Shown in pieces: positions 45,628-54,292 of a stretch of DNA of 64,000 bases. The notes below the pieces were generated by a model, which did not search any database, was not told the origin of the DNA, and saw nothing but the letters and a program-made list of their open reading frames with translations. The stretch is from Giesbergeria sp. (lineage in GTDB: Bacteria > Pseudomonadota > Gammaproteobacteria > Burkholderiales > Burkholderiaceae_C). The position numbers were made by a program, and so were the translations under genes. The stretch spans positions 62,001-126,000 of the forward strand of contig NZ_JAQUCA010000008.1 of assembly GCF_028686475.1 (NCBI RefSeq). Reading direction: 5' to 3'. Positions within the stretch are counted from its first letter, which is position 1. Each line of letters opens with the position of its first letter.

Positions 45628-47328
45628 ATGACCTTCCTGCGCGCGCAAACTCTGTTGCTGGCCTCTTTGCTGGCGGGGTGTGCCACCACCCCGCTGCCAC
45701 CGTGGCCCAATCCGTTCAAACCTTCTACGGCCAAAGTGCCGCCCCCGCCCGAGGGCAAGGCAGCAGTGCCACTCGTGGCCTATCCACCGGGGATTTTTCC
45801 AGCAACCAGCGCCAGCGCCCCAGAATCAGCGGCACTGGCACTGCATTTTCCCGAACCCAGCCAGCGTTACCTCACGCCGGGTTTAGCCCCACAACGCCAA
45901 AGTTTTACCAGCAATGCCGAGCTGACCCAGTGGTTGCAAGATTTAAGCAGTGCTACCTTGCCCGGTGCTACGCGCGCCGCTTTGCTCCATGCAGGCGCTT
46001 CGCAGCGCGGCTTGCCCATCCATGCGCTGGTGCTGACCCGCGCTGGCGGCACAGACCCCAACAGCCTCAACACCAGCAAGCGGCCCACAGTGCTGCTTTT
46101 GGCGCAACAACATGGCGACGAGCCAGCCAGCAGCGAAGCCCTGTTGGTGCTGGCGCAAGAACTCGCCCACGGCCAACTGGCCCCTTTACTCGACAAAATC
46201 AATGTAGTGTTGGTGCCGCGTGCCAACCCCGATGGGGCCGAAGCCGGTAGCCGCCTGACGGCCAACGGCCTGGATTTGAACCACGACCACCTGCTGCTAC
46301 AAACCCCCGAGGCGCGCGCCTTGGCGGCCTTGGTGCGCGATTTTCGGCCCACCTTGGTACTAGATGCCCACGAATACAACCCCGCTGGTGGCTACCTGAC
46401 GCAGTTCAACGCTTTGGCTTACAACGATGTGCTGCTGCAATATGCCAATGCCAGCGGCACGCCAGAGTTTTTGAGCAAAGCAGCGCAAGAGTGGTACTAC
46501 CCCGCCCAAGTCAGTGCCTTGCAGGCCCAAGCACTACGCACCGACTGGTACCACACACCATCGGCGCAGACACCAACGCAGGCACAAGAGGCCCAATTGC
46601 TAATGGGCGCAACCACGCCAAACAACAGCCGCAATGCCAACGGCCTGAAACATGCCGTCAGTGGGGTGGTGGTTACGCGCGGCGTTGGCTTGGGTTACAC
46701 CCATGTACAGCGCCGGGTTCATGCCCAAATCACTGCTATCAGCAGCGCTTTGCGTACCACGGCAGACCAAGCCGCTAAGCTAGAACAGGTGCGCTCGTTT
46801 GTGGTGCGCGACAGCATGGCCCAAGCCTGCCGCGATAAGCTCATCCTAGACACCGCCCCGGTGCCAGAACAGCGCGACATCCAACTGCTGGACCCCAGCA
46901 GCGCCAGCGTGCGTAGCCAGCGCGTGCTGTGGCAATCCACCTTGCAAGCGCGTAGCGTACAAACGCGCACACGCCCCTGTGGTTATTGGCTGGCCCCTGC
47001 CGCCACTGAAGTGGTAGAGCGTCTGCGCCTGATGGGCGTACAGGTGCTGCGTGTGGCCGAGCCAGGCGGTGTCGTGGCCGAAACCTTTAGCGCCGCTACC
47101 GATGCAGCACGCCCAGACAAAAATGCAGTCACGTTGCAGCGCAGTGCTTTGGATGTGCCCTCGGGCAGCTATTACATCTCCCTGAGCCAGCCCTTGACCA
47201 ATTTGGTCTCTGCCGCCCTAGAGCCGGACAGCCCACACAGCTACTTTAGCCACCAACTGATTGGCAGCTTGGCCGATGTAGCACGGGTCATGACCCGGCC
47301 TACCTTGGTGTTTGAAGAGGCTGAATAA
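45628..47328 (+). CDS. M14-family zinc carboxypeptidase, lipoprotein
   Basis: The 566-residue product starts with a lipoprotein signal (lipobox 'LLAGC', Cys at about residue 18). 'LLAQQHGDEPASSEALLVLAQEL' (about 152-174) has the HxxE zinc ligands, 'RANPDGAEAGSRLTANGLDLNHDHLL' the substrate-binding Arg-Asn region and 'LVLDAHEYNP' the third zinc-ligand His. The C-terminal 200 residues are an extra region not usual in minimal carboxypeptidases. It would be anchored in the cell envelope and may act on peptidoglycan-derived or imported peptides. The gene follows the helicase after about 105 bases. Confidence 0.84.
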   Translation: MTFLRAQTLLLASLLAGCATTPLPPWPNPFKPSTAKVPPPPEGKAAVPLVAYPPGIFPATSASAPESAALALHFPEPSQRYLTPGLAPQRQSFTSNAELTQWLQDLSSATLPGATRAALLHAGASQRGLPIHALVLTRAGGTDPNSLNTSKRPTVLLLAQQHGDEPASSEALLVLAQELAHGQLAPLLDKINVVLVPRANPDGAEAGSRLTANGLDLNHDHLLLQTPEARALAALVRDFRPTLVLDAHEYNPAGGYLTQFNALAYNDVLLQYANASGTPEFLSKAAQEWYYPAQVSALQAQALRTDWYHTPSAQTPTQAQEAQLLMGATTPNNSRNANGLKHAVSGVVVTRGVGLGYTHVQRRVHAQITAISSALRTTADQAAKLEQVRSFVVRDSMAQACRDKLILDTAPVPEQRDIQLLDPSSASVRSQRVLWQSTLQARSVQTRTRPCGYWLAPAATEVVERLRLMGVQVLRVAEPGGVVAETFSAATDAARPDKNAVTLQRSALDVPSGSYYISLSQPLTNLVSAALEPDSPHSYFSHQLIGSLADVARVMTRPTLVFEEAE

Positions 47329-47347
47329 TAACCAGCGCCAACCGCCC

Positions 47348-47380
47348 CGCCAGCACCTTGGTTCATCCTTGGTGCTGGCG
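47348..47380. terminator. hairpin between convergent genes
   Basis: A perfect 10-bp stem CGCCAGCACC / GGTGCTGGCG with a 13-base loop lies between the stop codons of the M14 peptidase and decarboxylase genes. A T5 run follows only after 9 bases, so it is a weak intrinsic terminator at best. Confidence 0.5.
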
Positions 47381-47391
47381 ATGAAGCCTTT

Positions 47392-49686
47392 TTATGCCTG
47401 CTGCTTGGCCACGCAATCGGCGTAGTAGCGCACCACGCCATCGGCACCTTCCACCTCCACCAAGCCGTGGATGTCGGTTTCAAAGCCGGGGCAAATTTTG
47501 GCAAACTCGCGCGCAAACTTGAGGTAATCGACAATTTTCTTGTTGAACACTTCGCCCGGAATCAACAGCGGAATGCCCGGTGGGTAGGGTGTCACCAAAC
47601 CGACGGTAATGCGCCCTTCCAGCTCATCAATCGCCACGCGCTCGGTGGTGCGGTGGGCAATGTGGGCATAAGCATCCGAGGGTTTCATAGCTGGCTGCAA
47701 GTCGGACAAATACATCTCGGTGGTCAAGCGAGCAATGTCGTACTTGGCGTACATCTCATGCACATGCTGGCACAAATCGCGCAAGCCCATGCGTTCATAG
47801 ACTTTGTGCTGCTGGCAGAACTCCGGCAGGATGCGCCACATCGGTTGGTTCTTTTCGTAATCGTCCTTGAACTGTTGCAAGGCCGTCAGCATGGTGTTCC
47901 AGCGGCCCTTGGTGATGCCGATGGTGAACATAATGAAGAACGAATACAGGCCGGTTTTTTCGACCACCACGCCATGCTCGGCCAAATACTTGGTCACGAT
48001 ACTGGCCGGAATGCCGGTTTTATCAAACTCGCCATCTAAATTGAGGCCGGGTGTCACGATGGTGGACTTGATGGGGTCCAGCATGTTGAAGCCATCGGCC
48101 AGCGGGCCAAAGCCGTGCCATTTGCTATCGTTCTTTTTGCCCTTGCCCTTGACATCGCTGCGAATAATCCAGTTTTCGGCGCGGCCAATGCCTTCTTCGA
48201 CCAGCTTTTCTGGCCCCCAGACTTTGAACCACCAGTCGTCTTTGCCAAACTCGTCTTCAATTTGGCGCATGGCGCGGCGGAAATCCAGCGCTTCTAAAAT
48301 ACTCTCTTCTACCAAAGCGGTGCCGCCGGGCGGCTCCATCATGGCGGCGGCCACATCACAGCTGGCAATGATGCTGTATTGTGGGCTGGTGCTGGTGTGC
48401 ATCAGATAGGCTTCGTTGAACAAATGCCGGTCCAGCGGGGTGGATTGCGAATCTTGCACCAACACATGGCTGGCTTGGCTGATACCCGCCAGCAGCTTAT
48501 GGATGGATTGCGTGGCATAGACTACCGAATGCTGGGGCCGGTCGCGTTTTTTGCCCATTGCATGGTAAGTGCCATAAAACGGGTGAAAGGCAGCGTGCGG
48601 CAGCCAAGCCTCGTCAAAATGCAGGTTGTCCACATAACCATCAAGCATCTTTTTGATGGTCTCGGTGTTGTAAAGCACACCATCGTAGGTGGATTGCGTC
48701 AGCGTGAGGACGCGCGGCTTGACGGTTTTCGCATCTACCCCTTGCAGCAGCGGGTTGGCGCGGATTTTTTCTTGAATGGCCTCGGGTTCAAACTCGCTTT
48801 GCGGAATCGGGCCAATAATGCCAAAGTGGTTGCGCGTGGGCTTGAGGAACACCGGAATCGCACCCGTCATGATGATGCTGTGCAGCACCGACTTATGGCA
48901 ATTGCGGTCCACCACCACCACATCGCCGGGGGCTACGGTGTGGTGCCAAACAATCTTGTTGCTGGTAGATGTACCGTTGGTGACAAAAAAGCAATGGTCG
49001 GCATTGAAAATACGCGCGGCATTGCGCTCCGATTCGCCAATCGCGCCATTGTGGTCGAGCAACTGGCCCAACTCTTCCACCGCGTTGCACACGTCAGCGC
49101 GCAACATGTTTTCGCCATAAAACTGGTGGTACATCTGGCCCACTGGGCTTTTCAAAAACGCCACGCCACCCGAGTGGCCGGGGCAGTGCCAAGAATAAGA
49201 ACCGTCTTCGGCGTAATCGAGCAGCGCCTTAAAAAACGGCGGTTGCACGCCCTCTAGGTAGCTTTTGGCCTCGCGGATGATGTGCTTGGCGACAAACTCG
49301 GGCGTATCCTCAAACATGTGGATAAAGCCGTGCAACTCGCGCAGGATGTCGTTGGGCAGGTGGCGGCTGGTTTTGGTTTCGCCATGCACGTAAATCGGCA
49401 CATCGGCATTTTTGCGCCGGACTTCTTCAATAAAGCTACGCAAGCTCAAGACAATGGGGTCTAAGCCCGAACCCAGCGTGAACTCTTCATCGTCAATCGA
49501 CAAAATAAAAGCACTGGCCCGGCTTTGCTGTTGGGCAAACTGGCTCAAATCGCCATAGCTGGTCACGCCCAGCACTTCAAAACCTTCGGACTCGATGGCT
49601 TGGGCCAGCGCCCGGATGCCCAAACCCGAAGTATTCTCCGAACGATAGTCTTCGTCGATGATGATGATAGGAAAACGGAATTTCAT
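47392..49686 (-). CDS. Orn/Lys/Arg decarboxylase (fold type I PLP)
   Basis: Basic amino acid decarboxylase of 764 residues. Residues 1-130 form the receiver-like wing domain ('FPIIIIDEDYRSENTSGLG'), residues about 140-560 the PLP core with 'HCPGHSGGVAFLKSP' and the PLP lysine in 'VYATQSIHKLLAG' (about residue 393), and the remainder the C-terminal domain with 'GIPLLIPGE'. Betaproteobacterial members are annotated as arginine, lysine or ornithine decarboxylases; substrate cannot be fixed by eye. It may make polyamines or serve acid tolerance. It is divergent from nfeD. Confidence 0.9.
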   Translation of the reverse strand: MKFRFPIIIIDEDYRSENTSGLGIRALAQAIESEGFEVLGVTSYGDLSQFAQQQSRASAFILSIDDEEFTLGSGLDPIVLSLRSFIEEVRRKNADVPIYVHGETKTSRHLPNDILRELHGFIHMFEDTPEFVAKHIIREAKSYLEGVQPPFFKALLDYAEDGSYSWHCPGHSGGVAFLKSPVGQMYHQFYGENMLRADVCNAVEELGQLLDHNGAIGESERNAARIFNADHCFFVTNGTSTSNKIVWHHTVAPGDVVVVDRNCHKSVLHSIIMTGAIPVFLKPTRNHFGIIGPIPQSEFEPEAIQEKIRANPLLQGVDAKTVKPRVLTLTQSTYDGVLYNTETIKKMLDGYVDNLHFDEAWLPHAAFHPFYGTYHAMGKKRDRPQHSVVYATQSIHKLLAGISQASHVLVQDSQSTPLDRHLFNEAYLMHTSTSPQYSIIASCDVAAAMMEPPGGTALVEESILEALDFRRAMRQIEDEFGKDDWWFKVWGPEKLVEEGIGRAENWIIRSDVKGKGKKNDSKWHGFGPLADGFNMLDPIKSTIVTPGLNLDGEFDKTGIPASIVTKYLAEHGVVVEKTGLYSFFIMFTIGITKGRWNTMLTALQQFKDDYEKNQPMWRILPEFCQQHKVYERMGLRDLCQHVHEMYAKYDIARLTTEMYLSDLQPAMKPSDAYAHIAHRTTERVAIDELEGRITVGLVTPYPPGIPLLIPGEVFNKKIVDYLKFAREFAKICPGFETDIHGLVEVEGADGVVRYYADCVAKQQA

Positions 49687-49851
49687 GGGCTACCTCTGAA
49701 TGTAGGGGCTAAGGGGTAAGGGCACAGCGCCCCAAAAAAGCAAACAGGCGCGAAGTGTACGGAATAACTTTGTCCGCGCTATGACGCGCCGTGCTAATGT
49801 CCCAGTATCTGCTGTGGTGCAGACTCATCCGAAAGCGAGGTTGTTGTGACA

Positions 49852-50277
49852 ATGGACCATTCCACCCTCTGGTGGCTGCTGGCGGGGGCCATTGTGGTGG
49901 CCGAATTACTCACCGGCACTTTTTATTTGCTGATGTTGGCATTGGGTGCAGCGGCTGGCGCGCTGGCCGCCCATGCCGGTTTGGGGCAGGTGGCGCAAAT
50001 GGTACTGGCGGCGTTGGTGGGCGGGGGGGCCGTGGTGCTGTGCCACTGGTACCGGCGGCGCCGCCCCGGCGATTTATCGCCGCGCGCAGACCGCAGCGTC
50101 AACCTCGATATTGGCGAAGTAGTGCATATTGAGGGCTGGAACCCCGATGGCACCGCTTTTGTGCGCTACCGGGGCGCACAATGGACAGCCATCCACCGCC
50201 CCGGCACCACCCCACGCACCGGCGCACACCGCGTGGCCGAACTGGTGGGCAGCCGCCTGCTGGTTGACCCCATGTGA
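49852..50277 (+). CDS. NfeD-family membrane protein
   Basis: Short NfeD protein of 141 residues: two to three transmembrane helices (about 5-75, with 'LLTGTFYLLMLALGAAAGALA'), then a small OB-fold domain ('IEGWNPDGTAFVRYRGAQWTAIHRPG'). NfeD-type proteins partner with SPFH proteins in membranes, and the next gene encodes one. ATG at 49852 is preferred over the GTG at 49846 because of GAGG spacing. Confidence 0.88.
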   Translation: MDHSTLWWLLAGAIVVAELLTGTFYLLMLALGAAAGALAAHAGLGQVAQMVLAALVGGGAVVLCHWYRRRRPGDLSPRADRSVNLDIGEVVHIEGWNPDGTAFVRYRGAQWTAIHRPGTTPRTGAHRVAELVGSRLLVDPM

Positions 50278-50319
50278 GCAGCATTGGCATTTTTTTCTCC
50301 CAACCCCGAAAGGCCCATC

Positions 50320-51234
50320 ATGGAAATCGCCCTCATCCTTGTTGTTATTGCCGTGATTTTTATTGCGCGCTCCATCAAAGTGGTGCCCCAGCAAAACGCT
50401 TGGGTCAAAGAGCGCCTGGGCAAGTATGCGGGCACGCTCAGCCCTGGCTTGAACTTTTTGGTGCCGTTTGTCGATAAGGTGGCCTACAAACACAGCCTGA
50501 AAGAAATCCCACTGGATGTGCCCAGCCAAGTGTGTATCACCCGCGACAACACCCAGCTGCAAGTGGATGGCATTTTGTATTTTCAGGTAACCGACCCGAT
50601 GCGTGCCAGCTATGGCTCCAGCAACTACATCATGGCCGTGACGCAGTTGGCACAAACCAGCCTGCGTAGCGTGATTGGCAAGCTCGAATTGGACAAAACC
50701 TTTGAAGAGCGCGACATCATCAACGCCCAAATTGTGCAAGCGATTGACGAGGCGGCCCTCAACTGGGGTGTGAAGGTGCTGCGCTACGAAATCAAAGATT
50801 TGACACCCCCGAAAGAAATTTTGCACGCCATGCAGGCGCAAATCACGGCGGAACGTGAAAAGCGCGCCCTGATTGCCGCCTCCGAGGGGCGGCGCCAAGA
50901 GCAAATTAACATCGCCACCGGCGAGCGCGAAGCCTTTATTGCCCGCTCCGAAGGCGAAAAACAAGCTGCCATCAACAAGGCCCAAGGCGAAGCCACTGCC
51001 ATCATGACGCTGGCCTCGGCCTCGGCGCAAGCCATTGAACGCGTGGCCACCGCCATCCGCCAGCCCGGCGGCGAGCAAGCAGTGCAGCTGAAAGTGGCCG
51101 AAAAAGCGGTAGAAGCCTATGGCAAACTGGCCCAAGATGCCACCACCACCCTGATTGTGCCCAGCAACATGAGCGAAGTCTCAACCCTGATTGCCTCGGC
51201 CATGAAGATGGTGCAGGTTGAGCGCAAATCTTAA
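50320..51234 (+). CDS. qmcA: SPFH/Band 7 paraslipin (QmcA-like)
   Basis: SPFH-domain protein of 304 residues from the ATG at 50320, with an N-terminal membrane anchor ('EIALILVVIAVIFIARS'), then 'VPQQNAWVKERLGKYAGTLSPGLNFLVPFVDKVAY', the paraslipin start, and a long helical C-terminal half with 'ATGEREAFIARSEGEKQAAINKAQGEA'. It forms oligomers at the membrane and is implicated in quality control with FtsH. The nfeD-SPFH pairing is typical. Confidence 0.93.
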   Translation: MEIALILVVIAVIFIARSIKVVPQQNAWVKERLGKYAGTLSPGLNFLVPFVDKVAYKHSLKEIPLDVPSQVCITRDNTQLQVDGILYFQVTDPMRASYGSSNYIMAVTQLAQTSLRSVIGKLELDKTFEERDIINAQIVQAIDEAALNWGVKVLRYEIKDLTPPKEILHAMQAQITAEREKRALIAASEGRRQEQINIATGEREAFIARSEGEKQAAINKAQGEATAIMTLASASAQAIERVATAIRQPGGEQAVQLKVAEKAVEAYGKLAQDATTTLIVPSNMSEVSTLIASAMKMVQVERKS

Positions 51235-52066
51235 ACCTGCTCTAACCCCCCTGTCCTCTGCCTCAGACCATCGCCCGACGAACCACCCCCTGCGACATGA
51301 GTACCTCACGGGCTACACCCTCGATGATGTGTACGGACAAACGCCTGCGGTGCTGTCCTCGGGGCAGCATGACGACCGCTTTTATGCGAACTTGTACCAA
51401 ACCTTGGCCAAGGGGGAAGATTTTCGGGCTACCTTTGTCAACAAGCGGCGCGATGGCTCTATTTTTCATGCCGAGCAAAGCATTTCTCCCATCAGCGACG
51501 AAAAAGGCTGTATTACGCACTACATCAGCGTGAGCAAAGACATCACCACACGGGTCAATAAAGAGCAAGCGCTGGTTTATGCCGCCACCCACGACAAACT
51601 TACCGGTCTTTACAACCGCCGACACGGCGAAAAGCTGCTCAACGAAGCCTATCTTTACGCCCAAGCCCAGCAGGAACCCCTGAGCTTGCTCGTATGTGAC
51701 ATTGACCACTTCAAGCAAATCAATGACCGTTTTGGTCACCCCGCTGGCGACCGGGCTTTGCACAACGTGGCCACGCACTTGCTGCACGGAGTACGCAGTC
51801 GCGACCCGGTCATTCGCTGGGGCGGGGAGGAATTTATCATTGTGCTGAGCCAATGCGCTGCCGCACCTGCCTTTGAGTTGGCCGAACGTCTACGCCATCG
51901 CCTCCAAAACTACCGCGATGCAGAAGTGGGTTCATTGACTTTATCCTTAGGTCTGGCCACCCTCAAAACCAACGAAACGCTAGAGCAGCTGATTGCCCGT
52001 GCCGATGCAGCGGCCTACCAAGCCAAACACCAAGGGCGCAACCGCACCGTGGTGGCCAGCGGATAA
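51218..52066 (+). pseudogene. 5'-truncated PAS-GGDEF diguanylate cyclase
   Basis: The reading frame encodes a late PAS-domain half starting at 'YLTGYTLDDVYGQTP' followed by a PAC-like 'ISPISDEKGCITHYISVSKDIT', and a GGDEF domain with 'HDKLTGLYNRR', 'DIDHFKQINDRFGHPAGD' and the intact active site 'RWGGEEF'. The first half of the PAS domain is absent. The only start in the track is a TTG inside qmcA, and the 282-codon translation contains no other methionine. It is best read as a gene that lost its 5' end, although a GTG start could still give a GGDEF-only protein. Confidence 0.7.
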
Positions 52067-52108
52067 TTATTTCTGCCCTGCTACGCAGATGAAGCTCAAT
52101 TTATCGCC

Positions 52109-52114
52109 TATAAT
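52109..52114 (+). promoter_or_regulatory. -10 box of tRNA-Ser
   Basis: TATAAT lies 12 bases before the mature tRNA-Ser 5' end. No clear -35 hexamer is seen at the right distance. Confidence 0.5.
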
Positions 52115-52126
52115 AATAGGCTACGC

Positions 52127-52216
<90 letters not shown>

Positions 52217-52227
52217 TCAGATAGACC

Positions 52228-52263
52228 AAAGCCAGCCAACTACAGCCAGTTGACTGGCTTTTT
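52228..52263 (+). terminator. terminator after tRNA-Ser (element-side copy)
   Basis: AAAGCCAG...AACT / AGTT...CTGGCTTT stem followed by T residues. Its start resembles the terminator at 56195 ('AGCC-GCCAACTACA' shared), as if the tRNA now has an element-borne terminator and the second one is the original. Confidence 0.75.
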
Positions 52264-52269
52264 CATTGG
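52250..52269 (+). repeat. left direct repeat (candidate attL core)
   Basis: TTGACTGGCTTTTTCATTGG, 34 bases after tRNA-Ser and within its terminator. It matches the right repeat except for a 3-base insertion. Confidence 0.55.
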
Positions 52270-52331
52270 GCAAGTGGGCATGGTATCGGCCAAAGAAGAC
52301 CACCTAGCCCCATAGACAGCCACCACGCAAC

Positions 52332-52382
52332 CGGGGAAAAATTCGGGGAACAGATTCACCCCGTACCCCGGTACCGGGGAAC
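52332..52382 (+). repeat. left CGGGGAA repeat cluster
   Basis: CGGGGAA occurs at 52333, 52345 and 52376. The first two, 12 bases apart, match 18 of 20 bases of a pair near the right end. They resemble arm-type recombinase-binding sites. Confidence 0.6.
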
Positions 52383-52412
52383 ACCACCCCGATACCCCCT
52401 TTGGAGCTGTCC

Positions 52413-52583
52413 ATGCCACTGACCGACGTTGATTGCAAAAACGCCACTTGCCCACCTGAACGAAAACTCATTCACATGGGCCTAGAGGTCAAGTCTTTGG
52501 GCAAGGTAGGCGGCACGGTTAAATGGGCTGTGGGAAGTTGCGACAACGGGGGATATTGTTCACATGAAATCTCCCACAGCTAA
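52413..52583 (+). pseudogene. tyrosine-integrase N-terminal stub
   Basis: The ATG at 52413, preceded by GGAG, opens a 56-codon frame beginning 'MPLTDVDCKNATCP', similar to the start of P4-type tyrosine recombinases ('MPLTDxxCrnAxcP'), with 'GLEVKSLGK' corresponding to their 'GLYLEV' region. The frame then ends at the right end of the IS200/IS605-type element. No catalytic domain is found anywhere in the element, so it is a remnant. Similarity is short, hence moderate confidence. Confidence 0.5.
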
Positions 52584-52602
52584 ACGCAAAGCGTTGTAGC
52601 TG
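52577..52602 (-). ncRNA. right-end hairpin, candidate omega-RNA region of TnpB
   Basis: CAGCTAAACGC-AAA-GCGTTGTAGCTG forms a near-perfect stem. In IS200/IS605 elements the right end downstream of tnpB is both a transposition substrate and the source of the omega (guide) RNA. The hairpin could be part of either; the transcript would extend from inside the tnpB 3' end across this site. Confidence 0.45.
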
Positions 52603-52678
52603 GGGTTTCTCGCTTCATCGACCGGTACGCCAAGATGTTGCCATCTGGACGGTTTACCCATGTCTCTACGAGCGTAAG

Positions 52679-54010
52679 CTAGGTTGCCCCAGCCGGTTTG
52701 GAGCATTCCGCCCCTACCTTTTGTTTTCTGACCCTTGCCCGCTTGACTTTCTTCTTTGCTACACCCTCGCCCAAAATGAGAGCTACCCCGCGTTTGACCA
52801 GCACCTTGGCGGCGTTGGTGTCGGCGTTGTCGGTGCAATGGCAGCTTTGGCAAACAAACGCGGCTTGAGAGCGCCGGTTGTCTGGGTGAGTGAAACCGCA
52901 GTGGCTGCACTCCTGCGAAGAATAGTGTGCGGGCACTTCGATGCACAGTTTGCCTGCGCGCAGGGCTTTGTATTGTGTGTAAGCCTTGATTTGCCCCCAG
53001 CCTGAAGCCAGGATGGCACGGTTCAGTCCGGCTTTTTGCTGGACGTTTTTACCCGGCTTCTCGGTATCGCCTTTGGCACTGGTAGCCATGTTTTTGACTT
53101 TGAGCGCCTCCAATACATACAGCTTGTAGGCTGGGTCTGCTACCAAGGCATGGCTGGTTTGGTGGCAAAAATCGCGGCGCAGGTCAGTAGCGTATTGCTG
53201 GCATTGGGCTACACGCTGCTTGGCTTTTTTCCAGCGTCCTGAACCTTTAACCCGACGCGCTTGGCGGCGTTGCCAGCGCTTTTTGCGCTTTTCTTGCTGG
53301 ACTAAACGCTTTTTTTCTATTGCCCGAAAATCAAACTGCTGTCCATTGCTGGCCGCCAGTGGAATCTGGACACCTCTGTCCAAGCCTAGCGTGACGCTAC
53401 TCAGTTCAGAAGTGCTGAAGCTGCGTAGCCATTGGGTGATTTCCTCAACGCTAGGTTCGGCGATGCCGTCGTCATAGTTAAAGGACACATGCCTGTGTCC
53501 GGCATGGATGCTCAGGTGGATGGAAGCTGGCAGCGCGTAATCACGGTGCGCTGTAAAAGCCAAGCAGCCCAGGGGATGCTTTTTGGTGCCAAGATGCAGC
53601 AGGTGGTGCGTGACTTTTCCGGTCTCATCTTTGATAGGCTCAAAGGAAAACAATTCGCGCGTAAGCCATACCGATTATTTACCATACTTGGCTTGGATAG
53701 TGGGGCGGCCAGCCAAACCGGCAAAGAAACGGCTGTAAGCCTGCATCCATTTGGCGGCACCATTGCGTAACAGCTGGCTAGGCACCTCAGATAGCCACGG
53801 GGTCAGTTCTGGGTGCTTGAACTGGCTGTATTGTTGGTCTATGGCGGCAAACTGTCCGGTGTGTTGGAGGGACTTGCGGGCAAAGGTGCGAAAATAGCGG
53901 TCTTCTTGCACCTTGGCGTTGTAGATAAAACGCTGGCAACCTATCCATTGCAACAGCACTTTTTCTTGTGCTGGAGTGGGGTAACAACGAAAACAGTTGC
54001 CAATTTGCAT
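52679..54010 (-). pseudogene. tnpB: tnpB (IS200/IS605) interrupted by one in-frame stop
   Basis: Two track ORFs, 53675-54010 and 52679-53653, are in the same frame and join across a single TAA at 53675-53677 to a 443-codon TnpB. The N-terminal part 'CFRCYPTPAQEKVLLQWIGCQRFIYN' is the usual helix-turn-helix start. The second part has the RuvC-like residues: Asp in 'LGLDRGVQ', Glu in 'VLEALKVKNM' and the final Asp in 'DNADTNAAK', plus the zinc ribbon 'CSHCGFTHPDNRRSQAAFVCQSC' (shown for its four Cys). Only one nonsense change separates it from an intact RNA-guided nuclease-type gene. Confidence 0.85.
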
Positions 54011-54041
54011 CAGATGATTCTATTCTTTATCCAACAAAAAA

Positions 54042-54058
54042 GGCACTTTGCAAGTGCC
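54042..54058. repeat. left-end hairpin of the IS element
   Basis: GGCACTT-TGC-AAGTGCC, a perfect 7-bp palindrome 32 bases upstream of the tnpB start, followed on the minus strand by T6. It may be the subterminal left-end palindrome of the element or a terminator that insulates tnpB. Confidence 0.5.
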
Positions 54059-54121
54059 GCTCGCTTGACCCACACCCTGCCTAGCGGCTAGGGTGGGGAA
54101 TGCGCTCGCAAGGAGTTCAAA

Positions 54122-54226
54122 GTCCTGAATGTCCTGCAAGTCCTGCTAACAACCCCAAAACCCCCAATTTTGCTGAAAATTTAGGCAAAAACCCCATTCA
54201 TGCGGACATTGGCGGACATGGCGGAC
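54122..54226. repeat. two inverted clusters of short direct repeats (iteron-like)
   Basis: GTCCTG occurs at 54122, 54131 and 54140 (9-base period). GCGGAC, the reverse complement of GTCCGC, occurs at 54202, 54212 and 54221 (10- and 9-base spacing). The clusters face each other around an A+T-richer 55-base centre. They could be replication or regulator-binding iterons, or codon-level repeats in a lost gene. The stretch 54071-54292 has no convincing intact gene. Confidence 0.4.
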
Positions 54227-54292
54227 TTCAAACAACACAATATCCCCCGCTACCCAAGCTGGCGATGATGATGTTATCGAGGTGGCGTTTTG

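Larger units (their letters stand above)
52540..54070 (-). mobile_element. IS200/IS605-family element carrying tnpB only
   Basis: A tnpB-type gene (minus strand) lies between two hairpins: an imperfect 12-bp palindrome at 52577-52602 beyond its 3' end and a 7-bp palindrome at 54042-54058 before its 5' end. No tnpA (Y1 transposase) is present, as in non-autonomous tnpB-only elements. The element interrupts the integrase stub. Exact ends are not determined. Confidence 0.65.

Noticed and set aside
48379-49257. 292-codon plus-strand ORF
   Set aside because: Antisense to the Orn/Lys/Arg decarboxylase.
50074-51135. 353-codon minus-strand ORF
   Set aside because: Antisense to nfeD and qmcA, both confidently identified.
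53654-53674. frameshift in tnpB
   Set aside because: Reading the sequence shows both halves are in the same frame, separated by one TAA, so it is a nonsense codon rather than a frameshift.
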